Below are positions 9,491 through 15,877 of a stretch of DNA of 64,000 bases, piece by piece. Positions within the stretch are counted from its first letter, which is position 1. Each line of letters starts with the position of its first letter. The DNA lies in the NCBI GenBank assembly GCA_022821805.1, contig JAJECX010000025.1:1-64000 (forward strand). Reading direction: 5' to 3'. The translations under genes were made by a program, and so were the position numbers. The notes below the pieces were generated by a model. That model was not told the DNA's origin and made no database searches. It saw only the letters and a list, made by a program, of their open reading frames with translations. This DNA is from Anaerolineae bacterium. Its GTDB lineage: Bacteria > Chloroflexota > Anaerolineae > Aggregatilineales > Phototrophicaceae.

Positions 9491-10588
9491 GTGCAAACAT
9501 TAAACGTTGGCCTCATCGGGACCGGCAACATCGCGCCGGCGTACATCCAGGGCTGCGCGCCATTTGACGTGATCAAAATCACCGCTTGCGCCGATATCCT
9601 GCCCGATCGCGCGCGTGAATTCGCCGCTGAAAACGGCTTGACTGCCTACAGCGTCGACGATCTGCTGGCCTGTGACGACATCGATATCGTCGTCAACTTG
9701 ACTATTCCCGCGGCGCACGCGGAAGTCTCGCTGAAGATCATCGCGGCGGGCAAACACGCTTACAGCGAGAAGGCGCTGGCGGTCACCCGCGCAGATGGCG
9801 CGCGAATCATCAAGGCAGCCAAAGAATCCGGCGTCCGCATGGGCTGCGCGCCCGATACCTTCCTCGGGGGCGGCTTGCAAACGGCGCGCAAAGCAATCGA
9901 TGATGGCTTGATCGGCGCGCCAATTGCCGCCACCGCCTTCTTCATGGCGCATGGACCGGAAAGCTGGCATCCCAACCCTGGCATCTTTTATCAGAAGGGC
10001 GCCGGACCGCTCTTCGATATGGGTCCCTATTACTTGACGGCGCTGGTTCATCTGATGGGACCGGTTGCGCGAGTTTCGGCTTCGGCGCGCATGACCTTTG
10101 CTGAGCGTATCGCCACCAGCGAAGCGCTGATGGGCGCGCGGCTACCGGTTGAGGTCAACACCCATATCGCTGGCACGCTGGAATTCGCGAGCGGCGCCAT
10201 CGCCACGGTCATCACCAGCTTCGACGTCTGGGGGCATCATCTGCCCTGGATCGAGATTCACGGCGTAGACGGCTCGCTCAGTTTGCCCGATCCAAATGTG
10301 TTTGACGGCATCGTGCGCGCCTTGAAGGGCGGCAGACGCGACTGGGCTGAAGTCCCGCTGGCGCATTCCATCGAGATCGGGCGCGGCTCGGGGGTCGCCG
10401 ATATGGCTTATGCGATCCAGTCGGGGCGGCCCCATCGTGCCAGCGGCGACTTGGCTTTTCATGTGCTCGACATCATGTGCGCGCTGGAAGAATCGGCGGC
10501 GCAGGGGCGGCGGATCGCGCTGCGAAGTACGGTAGCGCAGCCAATGGCGCTGCCGGCGGGCTTGGCGGATGGGGAATTGGATGAGTAG
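9491..10588 (+). CDS. Gfo/Idh/MocA family oxidoreductase, copy 2
   Basis: 365 residues from a GTG at 9491, preferred because AAGGAG sits just upstream and because the length and N-terminus then match copy 1 (QTLNVGLIGTGNIAPAYIQG). Rossmann motif and GGGLQTARKAIDDGLIGAP are preserved. The active-site motif reads YSEKALAVT, so the proline of the usual EKP is Ala here, which may alter substrate positioning. Otherwise it parallels copy 1 end to end. A product of tandem duplication, probably specialised for a second sugar. Confidence 0.9.
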   Translation: MQTLNVGLIGTGNIAPAYIQGCAPFDVIKITACADILPDRAREFAAENGLTAYSVDDLLACDDIDIVVNLTIPAAHAEVSLKIIAAGKHAYSEKALAVTRADGARIIKAAKESGVRMGCAPDTFLGGGLQTARKAIDDGLIGAPIAATAFFMAHGPESWHPNPGIFYQKGAGPLFDMGPYYLTALVHLMGPVARVSASARMTFAERIATSEALMGARLPVEVNTHIAGTLEFASGAIATVITSFDVWGHHLPWIEIHGVDGSLSLPDPNVFDGIVRALKGGRRDWAEVPLAHSIEIGRGSGVADMAYAIQSGRPHRASGDLAFHVLDIMCALEESAAQGRRIALRSTVAQPMALPAGLADGELDE

Positions 10589-10687
10589 GTAGCCAGTTCT
10601 TTTCACCACCGAGTACACCGAGCATTCCGAGGGCGCCGACAAGGATTCCAAGCCCTAAAGACGCGCGAGACAGAAACCGCATTCCCA

Positions 10688-10786
10688 CTAAAACTTCGGC
10701 TGCCAGACTGGACCAGCCGGATCCTTCCCCCGCAAGAAATCGAAATCACAGCCCAGCGGCGCCTGGTTGACGCTGCGCAGGTAGAG
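10688..10786 (-). pseudogene. orphan copy of the ilvD-family gene 3' end (first)
   Basis: About 99 bases nearly identical to the last 99 bases of the IlvD/Edd gene at 12190, in the same orientation, encoding the C-terminal stretch NQAPLGCDFDFLRGKD and the stop. No coding context remains. Left by the segmental duplication that also made the two Uma2 genes. The flanking 10589-10687 has a degenerate CACCACCGAG repeat and nothing else. Confidence 0.8.
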
Positions 10787-10830
10787 TTGTCCCTAACCAA
10801 ATCTTTTCCATCGCAAGGCTAGAATTGCGT

Positions 10831-10836
10831 TATAAT
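10831..10836 (+). promoter_or_regulatory. -10 box upstream of the first tandem Uma2 gene
   Basis: Consensus TATAAT 32 bases before the start codon; no good -35 hexamer at 16-18 bases. Confidence 0.35.
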
Positions 10837-10868
10837 CTTATCTGATAAAGGGCTTCCGCGAGGCGAGG

Positions 10869-11444
10869 ATGGCGATCCAGGAAAAGCTGTACACAGTTGA
10901 CGATGTTTGGCGGCTCTCGCAGTTGCCGGAGAATGAACTCAAACATTTCTATCTCATTGACGGGGAGCTATTTTGGGACATGCCGCCGGGATTTCTGCAC
11001 GGACATATTGCGGGGCTTATCTTCCACTACTTTCTAATATTCGCAGCGCAACATGATCTGGGCAAACCTACCGTTGAATCTGGCTATTATCCCGCGAATG
11101 ACCGGAGGAATCTGCTCGCGCCGGATGTCGCCTTCGTCCGCAAAGAGAACGTTCCGCTAACAGATCCAACGCAGTTGGTAGAGACGATGCCCGATATCGC
11201 GGTCGAGATCGCGTCCCCGAGCAATACGGTCGCCGAGTTGCGGCGGAAAGCGGCGGTGTATCTGGCGAATGGAACAGAATTGGTATGGCTCGTGCTGCCC
11301 GAGCGGTCCGGCGTTGAGGTCTGGCGCCAAGGCGCAGATGACAATATGGCGGCGACCGAGTTTGTCGGGCAGGAAGGCACTTTGACCGGGGACCCCGTCT
11401 TGCCTGGCTTCATTTTGAGTGTGGACCGCCTCTTTCCCCACTAA
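10869..11444 (+). CDS. Uma2 family putative nuclease, tandem copy 1
   Basis: 191 residues. Core motifs: LLAPDVAFVRKE near 79-90 (Asp of PD), PDIAVEIASPSNTVAELRRKAAVYLANG near 108-135 (Glu and Lys of the ExK-like triad), then ELVWLVLPE. The start follows GCGAGG. Its stop TAA overlaps, tail to tail, the stop codon of an orphan ilvD 3' fragment, exactly as the second copy overlaps the real ilvD stop. This shows the gene was duplicated with its downstream neighbour's end attached. Cellular role unknown. Confidence 0.85.
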   Translation: MAIQEKLYTVDDVWRLSQLPENELKHFYLIDGELFWDMPPGFLHGHIAGLIFHYFLIFAAQHDLGKPTVESGYYPANDRRNLLAPDVAFVRKENVPLTDPTQLVETMPDIAVEIASPSNTVAELRRKAAVYLANGTELVWLVLPERSGVEVWRQGADDNMAATEFVGQEGTLTGDPVLPGFILSVDRLFPH

Positions 11445-11532
11445 AACTTCGGCTGCCAGACTGGACCAGCCGGATCTTTCCCCCGCAAGAAATCGAAATC
11501 GCAGCCCAGCGGCGCCTGGTTGACGCTGCGCA
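11441..11532 (-). pseudogene. orphan copy of the ilvD-family gene 3' end (second)
   Basis: 92 bases almost identical to the 3' end of the dehydratase gene at 12190, overlapping the Uma2 stop codon by the shared CTAA. The homology ends abruptly at 11532. Confidence 0.85.
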
Positions 11533-11559
11533 AATGGCGCCGCTCGTAACCGTCGCCAA

Positions 11560-11589
11560 TTGACCATATTATCCAAACTGCGATACAAT
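11560..11589 (+). promoter_or_regulatory. sigma-70-type promoter of tandem Uma2 copy 2
   Basis: TTGACC (11560-11565), 18-base spacer, TACAAT (11584-11589), ending 31 bases before the start codon. Confidence 0.5.
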
Positions 11590-11620
11590 CCTATGGGACT
11601 GTGGGCTCCGTGAGGCGAGG

Positions 11621-12193
11621 ATGGCGATCCAAGAGAAGCTGTACACCGTTGACGATGTTTGGCGGCTTTCGCAGTTGCCGGAGAATGAACTCAAACATTT
11701 CTATCTCATTGACGGGGAGCTATTTTGGGACATGGCGCCGGGATATAGGCATGGCAATCTTGCGGGGCACATCTTCCGCCACCTTTTGAATTACGCCGAA
11801 GAGCGCGACCTGGGTGACGGCAGCGTTGAATCGGGCTACTACCCCGCCGCCGACCGCAGTACGCTGCTCGCGCCAGATGTCGCCTTCGTCCGCAAGCAAA
11901 ATGTACCAACGGCCGGTCATGCGCGGTTCGTCCCTCGAATGCCGGATTTGGCGGTGGAGATCCAATCCCCTAGCAATACCTACGCCGAGTTGCGGCGCAA
12001 AGCGGCGGTGTATCTGGCGAATGGCGCCGAACTGGTATGGCTGGTCCTGCCGGAGCGGGCCAGCGTCGAGGTTTGGCGCATTGGACCCGATGGCGAGCCG
12101 ACGAGCGCGTTTGTCACCCGCAGCGGTAGCTTGACTGGCGGAGAAGTCCTGCCCGGTTTCTCGCTCGATTTACAGCAGCTCTTCCCACGCTAA
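11621..12193 (+). CDS. Uma2 family putative nuclease, tandem copy 2
   Basis: 190 residues. The first 44 residues or so are identical to copy 1 at the protein level (EKLYTVDDVWRLSQLPENEL), then the two diverge moderately, which suggests recent duplication or gene conversion at the 5' end. LLAPDVAFVRKQ and PDLAVEIQSPSNTYAELRRK carry the PD...E...K pattern of the nuclease fold. The stop codon overlaps the dehydratase stop by four bases on the opposite strand. Confidence 0.85.
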   Translation: MAIQEKLYTVDDVWRLSQLPENELKHFYLIDGELFWDMAPGYRHGNLAGHIFRHLLNYAEERDLGDGSVESGYYPAADRSTLLAPDVAFVRKQNVPTAGHARFVPRMPDLAVEIQSPSNTYAELRRKAAVYLANGAELVWLVLPERASVEVWRIGPDGEPTSAFVTRSGSLTGGEVLPGFSLDLQQLFPR

Positions 12194-13908
12194 AACTTCG
12201 GCTGCCAGACTGGTCCAGCCGGATCTTTCCCGCGCAAGAAATCGAAATCGCAACCCAGCGGCGCCTGATTGACGCTGCGCAGGTAGAGCTCGCCGTATCC
12301 GCGCTGGTAGGCTGGCGGCGGCGCTGACCATTCCGCCCGTCTCTCCGCCAACTCCGCATCCGAAACATGGAGCTGCAAGCGGCGCTCAGCCACGTTCAGT
12401 TCAATCTCATCGCCATCGCGCACCAGGGCGAGCGGACCGCCGATGGCCGCTTCGGGCGCGACATGCAGCACGATCGTCCCGTACGATGTGCCGCTCATGC
12501 GCCCGTCCGAGATGCGCGCCATATCGCGTATTCCCTGTTTCAGCAGCTTCTGCGGGATGGGCAGGTTGCCGATTTCGGGCATGCCGGGTCCCCCGATGGG
12601 ACCGGCGTTTTGCAGCACGAGCACATGATCGGGCGTCACATCAAGCGCGGGATCGTGAATGCGCGCCTTGACGTCATCGGCGTCTGTGAAGACGAGCGCC
12701 GGACCTCGATGCTGGCAGAGCGCAGGACTGGCGGCGGCGTGCTTGATGACCGCGCCATCGGGCGCCAGGTTGCCGCGCAGGATGCTCAAGCCGCCTTCGG
12801 GCGCCAGCGGATCGTCCAGCGAGCGAATGACATCGCTATTGCTGACCGCGGCGTCGGCGACATTTTCCGCCAGCGTGCGCCCGGTCACGGTGAGGGCATC
12901 GCCATGCAGCAGCGGCAGCAGTTCTTTCAGCACGGCCGGGATGCCCCCGGCGTAGAAGAGGTCTTCCATCTGATATTCGCCGCTGGGGCGCATATTGGCG
13001 ATGAGCGGTGTGCGGCGGCTGATCTCATCAAAGCGCGCGAGCGGCAGATCGACGCCGGCGCGCCCGGCAATGGCCGGCAGATGCACGATTGCGTTGGTGC
13101 TGCCGCCGACCGCGTTGAGCAAGGTGATGGCGTTGTCGAAAGCAGCGGCGGTCAAGATTTGCGACGGGCGGATGTCGCGCTCGACCAGATCGACGATCTG
13201 CCGTCCGGCGGCCTGCGCCAGTTGCAGCCGGCGCGAATCGCTGGCGGGAATCGCGCCATTGCCCGGCAGCGCCATGCCCAGCGCTTCCATCAGCGAGTTC
13301 ATCGTCGAAGCGGTGCCCATGACCATGCAATGACCAGCGCTGCGCACCAGATTGCGCTCGACGCCCTTGTAGGTCTCGGTGCTGATTGCGCCCGCTTCGA
13401 ATTCGGCCGAGTAGCGGCGGCAGTCGGTGCAGGCGCCGAGGATCTCGCCCTGGTAATGCCCGTTGAGCATGGGACCGCCGCTGACCATGATGGTCGGCAG
13501 GTCGGCGCTGGCGGCGCCCATCAGCGCGGCTGGCGTGGTCTTGTCGCAATTGGTGAGCAGGACGACGCCGCTGAGCGGATTGCCGCGGATCATCTCTTCG
13601 GTGTCCATCGCCGCCAGGTTGCGGCAGAGCATGGAGGTCGGGCTGAGGTAGATCTCGCCGAGCGAGATGGTGGGGAACTCAAGCGGGAAGCCGCCGGCGC
13701 CCAGTACGCCGCGTTTGACCGCATCGCTGACGGCGCGGAGGTGGCTGTTGCAGTGGTTGAGCTCGCTGTAGGTGTTGCAGATGCCGATGAGCGGGCGGGT
13801 CATATCGGCGGGCTCGTAGCCCGAGGCGGCGGTGAAGGCGCGGCGGATGAGCCCGCTGACGCCCTCGGCGCTGAAGAAATCTTGGGAGCGTTTGGAGGTT
13901 TGGGACAT
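12190..13908 (-). CDS. IlvD/Edd family dehydratase, probably sugar-acid dehydratase
   Basis: 572 residues. IlvD/Edd enzymes remove water from dihydroxy acids with an Fe-S cluster; cluster cysteines are visible in CNTYSELNHCN, LTNCDKTTPAALMG and GHCMVMGTASTM. SDGRMSGTSYG and the C-terminal GCDFDFL motif are typical of the pentonate/hexonate dehydratase branch (arabinonate, xylonate, galactonate) rather than the valine-pathway enzyme, so a role in sugar-acid catabolism is inferred. It stands alone on this strand, tail to tail with a Uma2 gene. Its 3' end is duplicated at 11441 and 10688. The shift AAGGCGA lies 11 bases before the ATG. Confidence 0.9.
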   Translation of the reverse strand: MSQTSKRSQDFFSAEGVSGLIRRAFTAASGYEPADMTRPLIGICNTYSELNHCNSHLRAVSDAVKRGVLGAGGFPLEFPTISLGEIYLSPTSMLCRNLAAMDTEEMIRGNPLSGVVLLTNCDKTTPAALMGAASADLPTIMVSGGPMLNGHYQGEILGACTDCRRYSAEFEAGAISTETYKGVERNLVRSAGHCMVMGTASTMNSLMEALGMALPGNGAIPASDSRRLQLAQAAGRQIVDLVERDIRPSQILTAAAFDNAITLLNAVGGSTNAIVHLPAIAGRAGVDLPLARFDEISRRTPLIANMRPSGEYQMEDLFYAGGIPAVLKELLPLLHGDALTVTGRTLAENVADAAVSNSDVIRSLDDPLAPEGGLSILRGNLAPDGAVIKHAAASPALCQHRGPALVFTDADDVKARIHDPALDVTPDHVLVLQNAGPIGGPGMPEIGNLPIPQKLLKQGIRDMARISDGRMSGTSYGTIVLHVAPEAAIGGPLALVRDGDEIELNVAERRLQLHVSDAELAERRAEWSAPPPAYQRGYGELYLRSVNQAPLGCDFDFLRGKDPAGPVWQPKF

Positions 13909-13930
13909 GGAGGATTCGCCTTATGATTTT

Positions 13931-13995
13931 TTCACCACTGAGGTCACAGAGGCAACACAGAGGGTCGCGTAGACACTGACCGCCGTCACAGAGAA
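13931..13995. repeat. CACTGAGGTCACAGAGG-type repeat interrupted by GGTCGCGTAGACACTGACC
   Basis: The CCACxGAGGTCACxGAGG-type repeat is split at about 13963 by a copy of the 19-base core GGTCGCGTAGACACTGACC plus GCC, after which TCACAGAG resumes. Confidence 0.65.
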
Positions 13996-14062
13996 TGATA
14001 GCTAGCGCTTTTGACAGCATATCACAGCGCCATTATACTGGATGCGGACGCGAGGAGGCAGC

Positions 14063-14371
14063 ATGGCGACAACGGACATTCGTTTGAAGCGGATTGAAAA
14101 AGAATATCAAAGCGTGCGAGACGGCCAGGACGACATCCTGGACCGGATCGATACCTACGAAGCGGCGCTCTTGGGCTTGACGGAAGCGGTTTCAGCAAAC
14201 CATGACTTGATCATGGCAAACCGCGAGTTAATCATGGCAAACCGCGAGTTAATCATGGCGAACCATGACTTATACCAGCGACAATTCGCCGATGTCAATG
14301 AAAAGCTGGACAGGCTTATGGCGCACCTGGACGTGCCGCCCAAGCCGCCGGCCGGCTTCGTCAAGGAGTGA
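14063..14371 (+). CDS. small coiled-coil protein with heptad tandem repeats
   Basis: 102 residues from the ATG at 14063, which follows GAGGAGG. Nearly all charged and helical: residues 5-45 (RLKRIEKEYQSVRDGQDD) then three heptads LIMANRE/LIMANRE/LIMANHD encoded by 21-base direct repeats, then VNEKLDRLMAHLDVPPKPPA. A parallel coiled coil is expected. A frameshifted relative with the same HLDVPxxPPA ending lies at 5290-5486. These resemble the small coiled-coil proteins often found near Uma2 genes; function unknown. Confidence 0.7.
   Translation: MATTDIRLKRIEKEYQSVRDGQDDILDRIDTYEAALLGLTEAVSANHDLIMANRELIMANRELIMANHDLYQRQFADVNEKLDRLMAHLDVPPKPPAGFVKE
14210..14272 (+). repeat. three 21-bp tandem direct repeats inside the coiled-coil gene
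   Basis: Units at 14210-14230, 14231-14251 and 14252-14272; the first two are identical, the third differs at a few positions. Each encodes one heptad, so copy number can change without a frameshift. Confidence 0.9.
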
Positions 14372-14454
14372 GTCCCCTGGCAACACCCTCACAGAATCCA
14401 ACAAATCGCTCAATTTGCCGCGAGTCGGTGTCGGGGATTCGACGGTTTGTGAGA

Positions 14455-14507
14455 CGTTTTATGAGAATTTTATTGAGAATCCGAAATATTTTTTGTCTCA
14501 TAAAACG
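14455..14507. other. perfect 12-bp inverted repeat in AT-rich island
   Basis: Arms CGTTTTATGAGA (14455-14466) and TCTCATAAAACG (14496-14507) with a 29-base AT-rich loop, in otherwise GC-rich DNA. No T-tract follows the right arm, so it is not a classical terminator. The 14372-14792 gap has no gene I can support; besides this hairpin it holds the left direct repeat (14555-14620) and nested short repeats (14621-14700). Confidence 0.6.
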
Positions 14508-14554
14508 CCGTTTTCTGATACGGCATGAGCGGCGGCGGGGGTCGAGGTATTCAG

Positions 14555-14620
14555 TTGTTAAGGCGCGCTGGGGTAAAGGGTAGCGGGGATTGAGGCGCGG
14601 GCGGTGAGTGGATGGTCGCG
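14555..14620 (+). repeat. left direct repeat flanking the toxin-antitoxin module
   Basis: 66 bases about 90 percent identical to 15776-15840 (shared core GGGTAGCGGGGATTG and GGTGAGTGGATGGTCGCG). Beyond 14620 it is interrupted by other repeats and similarity resumes weakly at about 14701-14738. Confidence 0.8.
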
Positions 14621-14624
14621 TAGG

Positions 14625-14672
14625 GCACGTAGATAACGCCCGCCGACACTGACCGCCGGTCGCGGGTTAAAC
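14625..14672. repeat. self-interrupted GGTCGCGTAGACACTGACC element
   Basis: GGTCGCGTA and GACACTGACC, the two halves of the element, are separated by about 22 bases inserted at the element's centre. Confidence 0.55.
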
Positions 14673-14792
14673 TCACCACCGAGGTCACCGACGTTTTTTT
14701 CAGCACAAAGGCAGGAAGGGCGCGAAGGGGATTACTCAGCCGCGGCAATGCCCTGGGTCGCGCGGCTGTGCGGGGCTGGGGATAGACTAGGG

Positions 14793-15155
14793 TCACCTAT
14801 CGTCTGGCGGCCATAGTCCTGACTCTTTGAGTATCCGCAGTATCGTATCTGCAGGCCAAGCGTCTAGATCGCGCCGACGATCGATGAACAGCAGCATATA
14901 CTTTTCTTCACCTTCAAAATACAGCACCCGAAAACCACCGCTTTTGCCCGTACCGGTTGAGCTATCCTTAACACGCGCGCCATATACTGGCGCCGAATCC
15001 ACATCGCGAGCGCGTTTCCGCGAGATCTCGCCAACAGACAGCTTTTGCTTGAAACTCTTGAGATCAGAAGGAAGTTTAGGATACTTCTTTGGTTTTGACA
15101 GCGCTTTCACTTGATTGTCAAACTCGGGCGTGGAATCTACCGGTTTGCGCTGCAT
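14793..15155 (-). CDS. RelE/ParE-like toxin of a Panacea toxin-antitoxin pair
   Basis: 120 residues. The central KSGGFRVLYF and LLFIDRRRDL segments match the beta-sheet core of the RelE/StbE-type toxin fold, although no catalytic triad can be assigned with confidence. It is transcribed seven bases after the Panacea-domain gene, the usual antitoxin-first order. Known RelE-like toxins cleave mRNA at the ribosome; that activity is inferred. Panacea domains are known to neutralise many unrelated toxins, which fits. Confidence 0.65.
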   Translation of the reverse strand: MQRKPVDSTPEFDNQVKALSKPKKYPKLPSDLKSFKQKLSVGEISRKRARDVDSAPVYGARVKDSSTGTGKSGGFRVLYFEGEEKYMLLFIDRRRDLDAWPADTILRILKESGLWPPDDR

Positions 15156-15162
15156 CGGAAAT

Positions 15163-15702
15163 TCAATCCTGTACCGGTAATTCTGCTATCAGCTTATCGA
15201 CAGACCGGGTTCGACCCGCTGCCATATCGCGGAGACTACGGATAAGGCTTTCCTCTTGCGCCAGGTCTTCCGAGTATGGAAGGACGCTGTTCTCGCGTTG
15301 CTCAGGATAAAGGTAATAGATCGCTCGCACGAGTTCATAAAAGGATGACATTCCGGAAATCCAGTTGACAACGCGCTTCACGCCAGATTCCAAGTCGTCT
15401 GACAAGTTCTGTCGCCAAGATGCGGCGTCTTGGCCCAAGCGGTACAATTGGCGACCATCGTTGCTGGTAAAGGTCTCAATCATCGGCCCGTCGCTCAATC
15501 TCTCTACATCCGCATAGATCTCTTGCGCAAAGGGCCCATACATATACGGTTGAAACCGATAGTAATCCTTCAATCTACCCTCGAACTCCTCACCCACCAA
15601 AAAAGCTGACTTCTGCAGTTGCACTCGATCCAGCCCATCGTCGCCTGCCGCTGCGATGATGGCGATCAATACACTTTCTTTGTTTGCCGCCTCAGCAATC
15701 AT
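15163..15702 (-). CDS. Panacea-domain (DUF4065/SocA-like) antitoxin
   Basis: 179 residues. LDRVQLQKSAFLVGEE near residue 24 and YRFQPYMYGPFAQEIYADVERL near 47-68 are the signature of the Panacea (SocA/GepA-type) domain, an antitoxin fold that pairs with diverse toxins. GGAGGT lies eight bases before the ATG, partly inside a perfect 14-bp palindrome that could be an operator or a hairpin controlling translation. A candidate promoter is at 15738-15767. Confidence 0.8.
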   Translation of the reverse strand: MIAEAANKESVLIAIIAAAGDDGLDRVQLQKSAFLVGEEFEGRLKDYYRFQPYMYGPFAQEIYADVERLSDGPMIETFTSNDGRQLYRLGQDAASWRQNLSDDLESGVKRVVNWISGMSSFYELVRAIYYLYPEQRENSVLPYSEDLAQEESLIRSLRDMAAGRTRSVDKLIAELPVQD

Positions 15703-15709
15703 GCCACAC

Positions 15710-15723
15710 CTCCACTCGTGGAG
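15710..15723 (-). promoter_or_regulatory. palindrome overlapping the antitoxin ribosome-binding site
   Basis: CTCCACTCGTGGAG is a perfect palindrome and includes part of the Shine-Dalgarno sequence of the Panacea gene; a plausible autoregulatory operator. Confidence 0.5.
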
Positions 15724-15737
15724 TGATTTCCTACCCT

Positions 15738-15767
15738 ATTATTGGTGAACTGTCAAGAATTTGTCAA
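15738..15767 (-). promoter_or_regulatory. promoter of the Panacea/RelE operon
   Basis: On the minus strand TTGACA (15767-15762), 18 bases, AATAAT (15743-15738). A second TTGACA overlaps the spacer. Confidence 0.5.
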
Positions 15768-15775
15768 AGTTTACG

Positions 15776-15840
15776 TTGTTCTGGCGCGCTGGGTTCAGGG
15801 TAGCGGGGATTGGGGCGCGGTCGGTGAGTGGATGGTCGCG
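15776..15840 (+). repeat. right direct repeat flanking the toxin-antitoxin module
   Basis: Partner of 14555-14620, 1.22 kb away, same orientation; weaker similarity continues to the stop codon of the GHKL ATPase gene at 15878. Confidence 0.8.
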
Positions 15841-15877
15841 CGGGTGGGAGGATGTCGGAGCAAAGGCGCGGAGGGAG

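Noticed and set aside
12190..13908. Dihydroxy-acid dehydratase of valine/isoleucine synthesis (ilvD)
   Set aside because: The C-terminal GCDFDFL motif and length of 572 favour the sugar-acid dehydratase branch; no ilv genes are adjacent.
12367..13926. Long forward open frame (519 residues) opposite the dehydratase gene
   Set aside because: It is the antisense shadow of the IlvD/Edd gene: biased to Arg, Ala, Gly and His, no motif, no ribosome site, and the minus-strand frame has all family motifs.
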